From Microbacterium testaceum (GTDB lineage Bacteria > Actinomycetota > Actinomycetes > Actinomycetales > Microbacteriaceae): DNA of 64,000 nt. The notes under the pieces were generated by a model. It had not been told where the DNA came from and did no database searches. It saw only the letters and a list, made by a program, of their open reading frames with translations. The stretch is from assembly GCF_003075375.1 (NCBI RefSeq), contig NZ_QDFT01000003.1, positions 62,029-126,028 of the forward strand. Direction: 5' to 3'. The number at the start of each line of letters is the position of its first letter. The first letter of the stretch is position 1. Shown here in pieces: positions 1-7,744 of this stretch. The translations under genes were made by a program, and so were the position numbers.

Positions 1-1
1 C

Positions 2-673
2 GGCTACAACCGCCTCGTCGGCCCCAACCTTTGGCCCGCGGCCCAGCCCGAGCTGCGCGAGGTGGTCGCCGAGTGGCACGACCACCTGACCGGCATCGCC
101 CGTAAACTCCTCCGCGCGTGGGCGCTGTCGCTGGGAGCCGAAGAGCAGTACTTCGACCGGCACTTCGGCGACCCGCAGACGCTCATCAAGATCGTCCGCT
201 ACCCCGGCAAGGACGACCCCACCCCCCAGCAGGGCGTCGGTGCGCACAAGGACTCGGGAGTCCTCACCCTGCTGTGGGTGGAGCCGGGCAAGGGCGGCCT
301 GCAGGTCGAGCGCGACGGCGAGTGGGTCGACGCTCCCCCGGTCTCGGGCGCTTTCGTGGTGAACATCGGCGAGCTGCTCGAGTACGCGACCCAGGGCTAC
401 CTGACCGCGACCAACCACCGGGTCATCTCGCCGCGCTTCCCGGACGAGCGCATCTCGGTGCCGTTCTTCTTCAACCCCGCGCTCGACGCGCGCCTGCCCA
501 TCATCGATCTGCCCGAGGAGTTGGCATCCGAGGTCCGGGGAGTCACCGACGACCCCACCAACCCCATCCACGCGACCTACGGCGAGAACGCCCTCAAGTC
601 GCGCCTGCGCGCCCACCCCGACGTGGCCGAGCGCTGGCACCCCGACCTGTTGGCCGCGCGCGCGGGCTCCTGA
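2..673 (+). CDS. 2-oxoglutarate/Fe(II)-dependent oxygenase of the isopenicillin N synthase family, 5' truncated by window edge
   Basis: The reading frame is open from base 2, so the start lies outside the window; about 223 codons of the C-terminal part are present. It shows the double-stranded beta-helix signature: the iron-binding pair in AHKDSGVLTLLW, the distal iron ligand His in ATNHRVISP, and the 2-oxoglutarate-binding Arg-x-Ser in ERISVPFFF. This family couples oxidative decarboxylation of 2-oxoglutarate to hydroxylation or ring closure of a small substrate. The substrate cannot be told from sequence; bacterial chromosomal members are mostly uncharacterised, so an antibiotic role should not be assumed. 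It converges on rpsO and the intervening 262 bases hold a long fold-back repeat and a terminator hairpin. Confidence 0.85.
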   Translation, partial: GYNRLVGPNLWPAAQPELREVVAEWHDHLTGIARKLLRAWALSLGAEEQYFDRHFGDPQTLIKIVRYPGKDDPTPQQGVGAHKDSGVLTLLWVEPGKGGLQVERDGEWVDAPPVSGAFVVNIGELLEYATQGYLTATNHRVISPRFPDERISVPFFFNPALDARLPIIDLPEELASEVRGVTDDPTNPIHATYGENALKSRLRAHPDVAERWHPDLLAARAGS

Positions 674-691
674 CCCGCGAGGTCATCCCCG

Positions 692-758
692 CGATAAACG
701 CCGGTCCCGCTCAGACACGCGGCGACGCGCCGTGTCTCGGCAGGACCGGCGTTTATCG
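692..758. repeat. 67-bp fold-back element with CGATAAACG ends, copy 1
   Basis: The segment is almost fully self-complementary. Outer arms CGATAAACGCCGGTCC (692-707) and GGACCGGCGTTTATCG (743-758) pair perfectly over 16 bp, then a symmetric 5x5 internal loop, then a 7-bp stem AGACACG (713-719) with CGTGTCT (731-737), closed by 11 bases. A second element at 26498-26564 has the same terminal nine bases, the same total length and the same 5x5 loop plus 7-bp inner stem, but different inner sequence. It lies between two convergent genes, where a terminator would be expected, but the second copy lies between divergent genes, so termination is not the whole explanation. Confidence 0.8.
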
Positions 759-870
759 ATGGTGCTGGCGGTGTGCTCGAGCGACCGGGCGGGGCAGCGG
801 TGGAGCGGACCCGGCAAGGGCAGGGCGGGCCGGGGGCGCGAAGAGCGAGGGCACGGCATCCGGGAACGCC

Positions 871-901
871 GAAGGCCGCCCCACACCGTGGGGCGGCCTT
901 C
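871..901 (-). terminator. Hairpin downstream of rpsO
   Basis: Perfect 14-bp inverted repeat, GAAGGCCGCCCCAC with its complement, separated by three bases. It sits 35 bp past the rpsO stop codon on that gene's strand. There is no clear U tract, as is common for high-GC actinobacterial terminators. Confidence 0.65.
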
Positions 902-935
902 CAAGAATGTTTTGCGCGATAGAACGCTGGTGCGA

Positions 936-1205
936 TTAGCGACGCAGACCGAGACGCTCGATGAGCGAGCGGTAACGGTTGATGTCGACGTCCTGCAGGT
1001 AACCCAGCAGGCGACGGCGCTGACCGACGAGCAGGAACAGGCCACGGCGCGAGTGGTGGTCGTGCTTGTGTGCCTTGAGGTGCTCGGTGAGGTCCTTGAT
1101 GCGCTGCGTCATCATCGCGACCTGCACCTCGGGGGATCCGGTGTCACCGGGGTGCGTCGCGTACTCTTCGATGATCGCCTTCTTGACGTCTGCTTCGAGT
1201 GCCAT
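936..1205 (-). CDS. rpsO: 30S ribosomal protein S15
   Basis: An 89-residue protein, the usual length for S15, with the family core [20 protein letters not shown] and the conserved [12 protein letters not shown] segment. S15 binds 16S rRNA early in assembly of the small-subunit platform. Start ATG at 1205 is preceded by a purine-rich ribosome binding site (GAAGGAAGGGG about ten bases upstream); the frame stays open far upstream but that extension is non-coding in composition. In many actinobacteria rpsO follows ribF; here ribF is 22 kb away in the same orientation with many genes between. S15 commonly represses its own mRNA, but I did not identify the operator in the leader. Confidence 0.97.
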   Translation of the reverse strand: MALEADVKKAIIEEYATHPGDTGSPEVQVAMMTQRIKDLTEHLKAHKHDHHSRRGLFLLVGQRRRLLGYLQDVDINRYRSLIERLGLRR

Positions 1206-1261
1206 AGATGGGATCCCCTTCCTTCTCATTGCGCGGCGCTCGGCACCTGATGTGCGAGCTC

Positions 1262-1289
1262 TCTTTATCCGCGGCCGATCGAACGGCAA
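1262..1289 (-). promoter_or_regulatory. Candidate rpsO promoter
   Basis: On the minus strand TTGCCG (1284-1289) and TAAAGA (1262-1267) are separated by 16 bp and would give an rpsO leader of roughly 50 bases. The spacing fits a sigma-70-type promoter; the -35 and -10 each have mismatches, so this is a candidate only. Confidence 0.4.
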
Positions 1290-1370
1290 CCGCATGAGTC
1301 TACCAGCCCCCGACCCCGTGCACGAACCGTGCCGCGGACCACTGTCGGCGGGCTGGCGTAGCCTCGATCC

Positions 1371-2699
1371 GTGCAGCCGAGCGACCCCGTGACCACCTCC
1401 CGGGCCCGCCGCGCCCTGATCGACGTCCGCCCGCTCACCACGTCTCCCGCGTTCGCCCGGCTGTGGATCGGCTCGACCCTCGCGGGCCTCGGGGGTCAGC
1501 TCACCGTCGTCGCGGTCATGCTGCACGTGTTCGAGCTGACGCAGAGCACCTTCGCGGTCTCGATGATCGCGGTGGCGGGGCTGCTGCCCATGGTCGTGGC
1601 GGGTCTGTACGGCGGCATGCTCGCCGACGCCTTCGATCGGCGCACCGTGGCACTGCTGGCGGCCGTCATCACCTTCGCGTCGACGGCCCTGCTGGCGATC
1701 CTGGCTTGGACGGGTCTCGAGACGGTGGCCTGGCTCTTCGTGCTCAGCGTGGTCAACTCGGCCGCCAACTCGATCGTCATGGCGACGAAGTCGGCGATCA
1801 CCCCGCGACTGATCCCCCGCGACCTCCTGCCCGCGGCGGCGGCGCTGCAGGGGGTGACGGTGGGGATCATGGTCATGGCCGGACCGGCCCTCGCGGGAGT
1901 GCTCGTCGCGGTCGCCGGCTACGCCTGGACGTATTCGCTCGACGTCCTGCTGATGACCTCGCTGTTCCTCGGCCTCTGGTCGCTGCCGCGCCTGCGGCCC
2001 GAGGGAGAGATCGTGCGCCCGGGCCTGGAATCGTTCCGCGACGGCGTCCGCTTCCTGCGCCGTGCGCCGAACATCCGCTTGCAGTACATCCTCGACATCA
2101 TCGCCATGACCTTCGGTCAGCCCGTGGCGCTCTTCCCCGCGATCGGCGCCGTGCTGCTGGGCGGCGGAGCGATCACGACCGGCGTGCTCACCGCCGCGGT
2201 CGCGGCCGGCGCCTTCCTGTCGAGCCTGTTCTCGGGACCGATCGGGCGCGTCCGGCGCCAGGGCCTCGGCATCGCCCGGGCGATCCAGGTCTACGCGGTG
2301 GCCGTCGGCGCTTTCGGGGCGGTGCTGCTCGCCGCCTCCCTGGGGTGGCTGCGCCCCGCCGACACGGGCGAGGACGTCGCCGCCGTCGTGCTGATCGTCC
2401 TGGCCGCGATCGCACTGGCCGTCTCGGGCGCCGCCGACAACGTCAGCGCCATCTACCGCTCCACGATGATGCAGGCGGCTGTTCCGGATGCCATGCGCGG
2501 GCGCCTGCAGGGCATCTTCATCGTGGTGGTGGCCGGCGGTCCCCGTGTCGGGGCGCTTTACGCCGGCACTCTCGCGACCCTCGCCGCGCTGTGGGTGCCC
2601 CCGCTGCTGGGCGGCCTGGTGATCCTCGCCCTCGTCGGGACCCTGGTGCGTCTGACCCCGCGCTTCCGCGCCTACGACGCCCTCGACCCGCAGCCCTGA
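1371..2699 (+). CDS. MFS transporter
   Basis: A 442-residue polytopic membrane protein of the major facilitator superfamily. About twelve hydrophobic segments run through the sequence, and the loop after the second helix has the MFS motif-A-like stretch [15 protein letters not shown]. The ending resembles the MFS_3 group (enterobactin or drug exporters), so efflux is more likely than uptake, but no substrate can be assigned. Start is GTG at 1371, chosen because TAGCCT (1359-1364) lies exactly six bases before it, the leaderless promoter pattern seen across this window, and there is no ribosome binding site. It diverges from rpsO and is followed by a repeat-rich spacer. Confidence 0.85.
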   Translation: MQPSDPVTTSRARRALIDVRPLTTSPAFARLWIGSTLAGLGGQLTVVAVMLHVFELTQSTFAVSMIAVAGLLPMVVAGLYGGMLADAFDRRTVALLAAVITFASTALLAILAWTGLETVAWLFVLSVVNSAANSIVMATKSAITPRLIPRDLLPAAAALQGVTVGIMVMAGPALAGVLVAVAGYAWTYSLDVLLMTSLFLGLWSLPRLRPEGEIVRPGLESFRDGVRFLRRAPNIRLQYILDIIAMTFGQPVALFPAIGAVLLGGGAITTGVLTAAVAAGAFLSSLFSGPIGRVRRQGLGIARAIQVYAVAVGAFGAVLLAASLGWLRPADTGEDVAAVVLIVLAAIALAVSGAADNVSAIYRSTMMQAAVPDAMRGRLQGIFIVVVAGGPRVGALYAGTLATLAALWVPPLLGGLVILALVGTLVRLTPRFRAYDALDPQP

Positions 2700-2890
2700 A
2701 CGACACCGGCCCCTGAGCGACGCCGCGACCCCGGGCGACGCCGAGCCACCCCGCGACCCCGGGCGACGCCGAGCCACCCCGCGACCCCGAACCACCCCGC
2801 GCACCGAGCGACCCCGCGACCCCACGACCCCACGACCCCGAGCGACGCCGCGACCCGAGCGACCCCGCGGACGTCGAGCGCGCCGCCGCC
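2700..2890. repeat. Degenerate tandem repeat in the spacer after the MFS gene
   Basis: The 313-base gap between the MFS gene and the EamA gene holds no credible gene. A 28-bp unit starting GCGACCCCGGGCGACGCC begins at 2725 and again at 2753 without change, and a third, partial copy starts at 2781. Beyond it the sequence decays into shorter cycles of CGACCCC and GAGCGACC up to about 2890. The pattern looks like replication-slippage low complexity. The last 120 bases before 3013 are non-repetitive and carry the EamA promoter. Confidence 0.75.
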
Positions 2891-3012
2891 CCCGGCGACC
2901 GTGCTCCCCGCGCACCACCCCCGCGTCATCCGACTGCCGAGAGACGGCGGATTCCGGACGTCGCATCCGCTCGGCGGACGCGCGGACGGGCGCCGACCGT
3001 AGTGTCGGTCCC

Positions 3013-3933
3013 GTGGCATCCCCTTCCTCCCCCTCCCCCGCGTCGATCGTCGTGCAGTTCGTCCTCACGGGGATCGTGTGGGGGTCGAGCTTCCTCTTCA
3101 TCGCCGTCGCCCTCACCGGCATGACGCCCGCGCAGGTCGCCGGCGGGCGACTGCTGTTCGGCGCGCTCGCCCTCGGCGCCATCGTGCTCGTCCGCCGCGA
3201 GCGCCTGCCCCGCGGCCGGCGCACGTGGGGCCATCTCGTCGTCCTGGCCGTCAGCTTCTGCGTCGTGCCGTTTCTGCTCTTCGCCTGGGCCGAGCAGCAC
3301 GTGTCGTCGGGGCTGGCGAGCATCTTCAACGCGACGACCCCGATCATGACGGCGATCATGGCCTGGGCGGTGTTCCGGGTCGAGCGGCTCGCGATCGGGC
3401 AGCTGGTCGGCATCGGTGTGGGCATCGTCGGCGTCGTCGTCATCATCGCGCCGGGGGCCGTGGCCGACGTCGGCGACAGCACCGTCGCCCAGCTGGCACT
3501 GTTGGCCGCGACGGCGTGCTACGGCTTCAGCCTCGCGTACATGCGCCGCTTCCTCGGCGACACCGGCCTCTCGGGCGTCGCCTTCGCCTTCGGGTACATC
3601 GCCCCGGCGGCGGCCATCATGGTCGCACTGTCGCCGCTGATCCTCGCCGAGCCGATGCGCCTCGACCTGCCCGTCTCCGCCAGCATCATCGCCCTCGGGG
3701 TGCTCGGCACCGGCGTCGCCTACGTCTGGAACCAGAACACCCTGCGCGCCTGGGGACCGACCCGTGCCTCGACGGTCACGTACATCACCCCCGTGGTCGG
3801 GGTGGGGCTCGGCATCCTGTTGCTGAACGAGACCATCAGCTGGAACGAGCCCGTGGGCGCGGCGGTGGTCTTCGTGGGCATCCTGCTCGTGCAGCAGCGC
3901 CTTCGCCTCGGGCGCCGCGCGGTCGCGGGGTAG
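3013..3933 (+). CDS. EamA/DMT-family permease
   Basis: A 306-residue inner-membrane protein with about ten hydrophobic helices arranged as two EamA repeats. The first repeat opens with [20 protein letters not shown]; the second ends with the conserved [18 protein letters not shown] and a short basic tail. Members of the drug/metabolite transporter superfamily export amino acids, nucleosides or other metabolites; the substrate is not predictable here. Start GTG at 3013 is supported by TAGTGT (3000-3005) seven bases upstream and by the absence of a ribosome binding site, so it is probably leaderless. Its transcript meets the YceI gene at a shared hairpin. Confidence 0.88.
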   Translation: MASPSSPSPASIVVQFVLTGIVWGSSFLFIAVALTGMTPAQVAGGRLLFGALALGAIVLVRRERLPRGRRTWGHLVVLAVSFCVVPFLLFAWAEQHVSSGLASIFNATTPIMTAIMAWAVFRVERLAIGQLVGIGVGIVGVVVIIAPGAVADVGDSTVAQLALLAATACYGFSLAYMRRFLGDTGLSGVAFAFGYIAPAAAIMVALSPLILAEPMRLDLPVSASIIALGVLGTGVAYVWNQNTLRAWGPTRASTVTYITPVVGVGLGILLLNETISWNEPVGAAVVFVGILLVQQRLRLGRRAVAG

Positions 3934-3982
3934 GCCCCCGTCCGCGACGCGGTCCCTGCACCCCGGTGGCGGACGGAGACGA

Positions 3983-4017
3983 CGAAGACCCCGGATGCCG
4001 AGCACCCGGGGTCTTCG
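3983..4017. terminator. Bidirectional terminator hairpin
   Basis: Perfect 12-bp inverted repeat CGAAGACCCCGG (3983-3994) and CCGGGGTCTTCG (4006-4017) with an 11-base loop, placed between the convergent EamA and YceI genes. Confidence 0.75.
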
Positions 4018-4052
4018 AATCGATCAGTACCGCGACGCGCGTCGCGGTCGGA

Positions 4053-4613
4053 TCACGCCTGGAGCGAGAGCTGCAGGTCGAGCTCGATCGTGACGTCCTT
4101 GCCGACGAGCACGCCGCCGGTCTCGAGCGCGGCGTTCCACGTGAGGCCGAAGTCTTCGCGGTTGACGACGGTCTTGGCGGTCGCGCCGGCCTTGTAGTTG
4201 CCCCACGGGTCGGTGCCGAAGCCGCCGAAGTCGAGCGAGAAGGTGGCGGGCTTGGTGATGCCGCGGATGGTGAGGTCGCCGTCGACGAGGAAGTCGCCGT
4301 CCTCGAGGCGCACGCCGGTCGAGCGGAAGTCGAGCGTGGGGTAGGTCTCGGCGTCGAAGAACTCGGCCGAGCGCAGGTGCTGGTCGCGACCCTCGTCCTT
4401 GGTGTCGACCGAGGTGACGTCGACGGACGCCTCGACGGTGGCCTCGAGGGGGTTCTCGGGGGCGACGATGGTGGCGCTCTTGACACCGAAGGTGCCGCGC
4501 ACCTTCGAGATCATCATGTGGCGCACCGAGAAGGTGACCTCGCTGTGGGCGGGGTCGAGCACCCAGGTGCCCGTCTTGTAGCCGGGGATGTCGAGGGCGG
4601 TTGCGTCGGTCAT
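4053..4613 (-). CDS. YceI family lipid-binding-like protein
   Basis: A 186-residue protein with the YceI lipocalin-like beta-barrel features: GTWVLDPAHSEVTFSVRHMM near the N-terminus, KVRGTFGV, then FFDAETYPTLDFRS and the strand DGDLTIRGITKPATF. Proteins of this fold bind isoprenoid or other long lipids. No signal peptide is present, so it is predicted to be cytoplasmic, unlike E. coli YceI; that matches most actinobacterial relatives. Start ATG at 4613 has a ribosome binding site (AGGAG, five bases upstream). A short palindrome CATTC-ACAC-GAATG at 4668-4681 lies upstream and could be an operator; nothing else supports that. Confidence 0.88.
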   Translation of the reverse strand: MTDATALDIPGYKTGTWVLDPAHSEVTFSVRHMMISKVRGTFGVKSATIVAPENPLEATVEASVDVTSVDTKDEGRDQHLRSAEFFDAETYPTLDFRSTGVRLEDGDFLVDGDLTIRGITKPATFSLDFGGFGTDPWGNYKAGATAKTVVNREDFGLTWNAALETGGVLVGKDVTIELDLQLSLQA

Positions 4614-4704
4614 GTCACTCCTAAAGGTCGGGGGAGCCGTGTCGGCGTCCTGACGGGATCAAACTCCCATTCACACGAATGTATTCCACACTCGAGGAAA
4701 AAAA

Positions 4705-4738
4705 CGAACCCGAGGGTGCCGTGGGCCCCTCGGGTTCG
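4705..4738 (-). terminator. Rho-independent terminator of the FKBP gene
   Basis: Inverted repeat CGAACCCGAGGG / CCCTCGGGTTCG with a 10-base loop, followed on the minus strand by seven T residues. It is the only terminator in the window with a classic U tract, 22 bp past the FKBP stop codon. Confidence 0.88.
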
Positions 4739-4760
4739 TGAACGTCCGGTGTCGAACGGG

Positions 4761-5126
4761 TCAGCCGACCTTGAGCAGGTCGATGATGAAGATGAGCGTC
4801 TTGCCCCCCAGGAAGTGCCCGCCGGCGGGGCCGTACGCCAGGTGCGGCGGGATCACGAGCTCGCGACGGCCGCCGACCTTCATGCCCGGGATGCCGTCCT
4901 GCCAGCCCTGGATGAGGCCGCGGAGGGGGAACTGGATGCTCTCGCCACGGCCCCACGAGGAGTCGAACTCCTCGCCGGACTCGTACTCGACACCGGCGTA
5001 GTGCACGGTGACGGTGTCGCCGGGCTTGGCCTCGTCACCGTCGCCGACGATGATGTCGCGGATGACGAGGTCGGAGGGGGCGGGGCCGCTGGGAGCGTCG
5101 AACTCCGGCTTGGTGCGATCAGTCAT
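4761..5126 (-). CDS. FKBP-type peptidyl-prolyl cis-trans isomerase, cytoplasmic
   Basis: A 121-residue single-domain FKBP. It has the family landmarks VTVHYAG, EFDSSW, FPLRGLIQGWQDGIPGMKVG, the active-site region IPPHLAYG and the closing strand LIFIIDLLKV. It catalyses proline isomerisation during protein folding. No signal sequence is visible, so it acts in the cytoplasm; a second, lipoprotein FKBP is encoded at 49166-50131. I place the start at ATG 5126, four codons inside the longest frame, because TTGGAT sits six bases before it in the position of the leaderless -10 element seen at many genes here. Confidence 0.93.
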   Translation of the reverse strand: MTDRTKPEFDAPSGPAPSDLVIRDIIVGDGDEAKPGDTVTVHYAGVEYESGEEFDSSWGRGESIQFPLRGLIQGWQDGIPGMKVGGRRELVIPPHLAYGPAGGHFLGGKTLIFIIDLLKVG

Positions 5127-5175
5127 GAGTCCATCCAAGCACGCCCGGCCCCTCGCGAACGTCCCCTGGACAAAG

Positions 5176-5226
5176 ACTCAGCGCCCGGTGCCGCGGCGAT
5201 GCCTGCGTGTCTCCCGGGCGCTGAGT
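5176..5226. repeat. Fold-back element with a 13-bp perfect stem
   Basis: ACTCAGCGCCCGG (5176-5188) pairs with CCGGGCGCTGAGT (5214-5226) across a 25-base loop. It lies in the 277-base gap between the FKBP start and the PrsW stop, both on the minus strand, so it could end PrsW transcription, although it is 180 bp past that stop codon. The rest of the gap shows no gene. Confidence 0.65.
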
Positions 5227-5403
5227 TGGCCTACGTCGATGGTCCTCCCGCCGCGTGCCGGTGTCAAGACCCCGGTGAGCGCCGCTCGTTCGCCGACACC
5301 GCAGGCGATCGCCGAACCCGCACGCCGGCGCGATGACATGCGCGCGGTCTCGTCGTCCTCGTGCGGTTCCGGCGTCCGGTGGGGCTGTCGCGCCCCGCAC
5401 GCG

Positions 5404-6564
5404 TCAGCGCGACAGCAGCGCGGCCCGCGCCGCCGTGGTGCGCTCGAGCAGATACCGCTCGGTCGCCGGTGCGTGAGGGTCGCGCCCCGACAGGGTGCGC
5501 TGGCGCGCGGCGGCCAGAGAGGTGGCATCCACGATGAAACCCCTCATCACCGCGGTGCGGTCCCCCGGAAGGGTGCGCGCCCACGCCAGCGCCGACCGTC
5601 GACCGGCGGGCGTGGCGAGCATCTCGACCTCTTGCGGGGTGAACCACCCCGCCGCGGCGTACTCGCCGAGACGGGCGCGCGTGAGGCGCGTCTCTTCGCG
5701 CCGCAGGGCCAGGATGCCGAGGATGAAGAGCACGAAGAGGGGCACCTGCAGCGCCGCGTACACCTCGAAGAAGTTCGCGAACGTCGCCGAGCCGTTCCAG
5801 AGGGCGTGCAGCAGGATCGCGCCGATGAGTCCCGGGATGCCGTAGCGCAGCGCCGCACCCGCGCGCAGGCCCCGGCGCGCGGCGAGACCGAAGGCGAAGC
5901 CGGTCAGGCTGGTGAACATGACGTGCGCGAACGGCGACAGGACGGCGCGCAGGAAGAACGTGCTCGCCACCTGCGCCGACCCGCCCTCGAGATAGCTGAT
6001 CGCGAAGTACTGCACGTTCTCGGTGAGGGCGAAGCCCGCGCCGATCAGCGCACCGTAGACGATGCCGTCGACCGGCCCGTCGAACGCGCGACGCGCGAAC
6101 GCGAAGATCAGCAGCACCCCGAGCCCCTTGGCGATCTCCTCGACGATCGGCGCCTGGACGACGGCGCTGACGGCCTCGGGCAGACGTCCGGCCACGAGGG
6201 TCACGACCAGGTCGACGGCCAGGGCGATCACGACCGAGGCGATCGCCCCCCACGCCACCGCGAACACGAGCAGGCGTCGCGGTTCCGGCTCCCACCGGTC
6301 GATGTACCGCACGGCGAACCACACGATGACGAACGGGATCGCCGCGAGCACCAGTCCGAGGAACGTCGCCGCGGTGCCGAGGAAACCCGTGAAGTAGCGC
6401 ACCAGGAGCGCGAGCAGGGGGACGAGCAGCACCGCCACGACCCACAGGGCCACTCCCCCGCGACGTGAGCCGGGCGGGGCGGCGGAGACCGCCGCCTGCG
6501 GCGCGGTGGAGATGCGGGTGGGTTCGACCGAACCGGGCCGCGACAGCGGCGACGGGGAGCTCAT
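5404..6564 (-). CDS. PrsW-family intramembrane metalloprotease
   Basis: A 386-residue membrane protein with about eight hydrophobic segments between residues 35 and 270, a Pro/Ser-rich cytoplasmic N-terminus and a charged C-terminal tail. It carries the PrsW/CAAX-protease hallmarks: VEEIAKGLG (the EExxK motif), ENVQYFAIS, FAHVMFTSLTG (the Phe-x-x-His motif) and LLHALWNGSA. In Bacillus PrsW starts cleavage of an anti-sigma factor, but in actinobacteria the targets are unknown and no sigma or anti-sigma gene lies nearby. Start ATG 6564 is six bases after TAGGCT, suggesting leaderless expression. It diverges from the fumarylacetoacetase-family gene, whose own -10-like hexamer is 70 bp away. Confidence 0.85.
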   Translation of the reverse strand: MSSPSPLSRPGSVEPTRISTAPQAAVSAAPPGSRRGGVALWVVAVLLVPLLALLVRYFTGFLGTAATFLGLVLAAIPFVIVWFAVRYIDRWEPEPRRLLVFAVAWGAIASVVIALAVDLVVTLVAGRLPEAVSAVVQAPIVEEIAKGLGVLLIFAFARRAFDGPVDGIVYGALIGAGFALTENVQYFAISYLEGGSAQVASTFFLRAVLSPFAHVMFTSLTGFAFGLAARRGLRAGAALRYGIPGLIGAILLHALWNGSATFANFFEVYAALQVPLFVLFILGILALRREETRLTRARLGEYAAAGWFTPQEVEMLATPAGRRSALAWARTLPGDRTAVMRGFIVDATSLAAARQRTLSGRDPHAPATERYLLERTTAARAALLSR

Positions 6565-6646
6565 GCGCTCAGCCTAGGGTCGGCCGTCTGTTCGGCGTCG
6601 AGGGTTGCGGGCTCGGCCCCGGGGCACGGCCCGGTAGCGTGGAACC

Positions 6647-7513
6647 ATGCGTTTCGCCCACGTCCGGTCTCACGAGGGGGCGCACGCCCCTCGTCTCGTC
6701 AGCGTCCACGGCGAGGAGTTCAGCTTCGTCGACGAGCTCTTCGACGGCGCCCCCGCCACGCTCGAGCAGCTCATCGCCGGGGGTGACGCCGAGCTCGCCC
6801 GTGTTCGCGCGGCCGTCGACGACGCGCCCCGGCATCCGTTGGACGGCATCCGCTTCGCCTCCGCCGTGCTCGCTCCCCCGTCGATCCTGGCCGTGGGGCT
6901 GAACTACGCGGCGCACTCCGGCGAGCTCGGGCTCAAGACCGACGCGGGCCCCACGGTGTTCGTGCTGTGGCCGAACTCGCTCACCGCGCACGGCGAGACC
7001 ACGTCGTGGCCGCGAGCGCTCAGCGAGGCCGTGGACTACGAGGCCGAGCTGGGTGTGATCATCGGGCGCCCCGGTCGCGACATCGCCGAAGAGGACGCCC
7101 TCGACCACGTCTGGGGCTACACGGTGGTCAACGACATCACCGCGCGCAACATCCAGTTCTCTGAGGCGCAGTGGTCGCGCTGCAAGTCGTTCGACGGCTT
7201 CACCCCCACCGGGCCCTTCGTCGTCACGGCCGACGAGATCCCCGACCCGCAGGATCTGCACATCTGGACCGTCGTCGACGGCCACACCGTGCAGGATGCC
7301 AGCACCGGCCAGATGGTCCGCTCGGTCGCCACCCTCGTCAACAAGCTGTCCGAGTCCGTGACTCTGCTGCCCGGGACGCTCATCTCCACCGGCAGCCCCG
7401 GCGGCGCCGGCTACTCGCGCGACCCGCAGATCTTCCTGCGCGACCGCTCGACCGTGACCGTCGGCATCGACGGCATCGGCGAGCTCACGACGCACTGCCG
7501 CATCCTCGACTGA
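6647..7513 (+). CDS. Fumarylacetoacetate hydrolase family protein
   Basis: A 288-residue protein with the FAH fold. Metal-binding residues are visible in AVDYEAELGVIIG (the D-x-E-x-E ligand set) and the conserved VVNDITARNIQ and KSFDGFTPTGPFV segments; the substrate-entry motif GLNYAAHSGEL precedes them. Relatives act as 2-hydroxyhepta-2,4-diene-dioate isomerases, acylpyruvate hydrolases or oxaloacetate decarboxylases, usually in aromatic degradation or metabolite repair; no aromatic gene cluster is present here, so a repair or stand-alone role is plausible. Start ATG 6647 lies exactly six bases after TAGCGT (6635-6640) and has no ribosome binding site. The 232 bases after its stop hold a GC-rich low-complexity stretch and a hairpin. 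Confidence 0.88.
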   Translation: MRFAHVRSHEGAHAPRLVSVHGEEFSFVDELFDGAPATLEQLIAGGDAELARVRAAVDDAPRHPLDGIRFASAVLAPPSILAVGLNYAAHSGELGLKTDAGPTVFVLWPNSLTAHGETTSWPRALSEAVDYEAELGVIIGRPGRDIAEEDALDHVWGYTVVNDITARNIQFSEAQWSRCKSFDGFTPTGPFVVTADEIPDPQDLHIWTVVDGHTVQDASTGQMVRSVATLVNKLSESVTLLPGTLISTGSPGGAGYSRDPQIFLRDRSTVTVGIDGIGELTTHCRILD

Positions 7514-7609
7514 CCCGGCGCCCGCGCCCGCCCGGCGCCGCGCCCGCCGCGCCCGCCGGGCGAGCGCGCCCGCCCGGCGCCGAGCTCCGGGCGCGCGAGA
7601 CAGCATCCC

Positions 7610-7648
7610 GCTGACATCTCGGTTGCAGAATGTCACCGAGTTGTCAGC
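7610..7648. repeat. Hairpin between convergent genes
   Basis: GCTGACA-T-CTCGGT (7610-7623) pairs with ACCGAG-T-TGTCAGC (7635-7648), leaving one symmetric T-T mismatch and an 11-base loop. It lies between the FAH-family gene and aspA, which converge, so it may serve as a terminator for either. The preceding 7517-7600 is low-complexity CCCGCCCGGCGCCG sequence without coding potential. Confidence 0.6.
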
Positions 7649-7744
7649 CGGATGCCGTCTCGAGGCCGCCGGGCCAGCGGCGGCGCCGCCGGGCCGGCCG
7701 CGGGGTCGCGAACGCCGAGCCCGCCGCGGCGGCGGCGCCGCGGA

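Noticed and set aside
2..673. Beta-lactam antibiotic biosynthesis
   Set aside because: Isopenicillin N synthase-like folds are common in bacterial chromosomes; no peptide synthetase or epimerase gene is nearby.
1206..3482. N-terminal extension of the rpsO frame to over 800 codons
   Set aside because: It crosses two plus-strand genes and a tandem repeat; S15 has a normal length with a good ribosome binding site at 1205.
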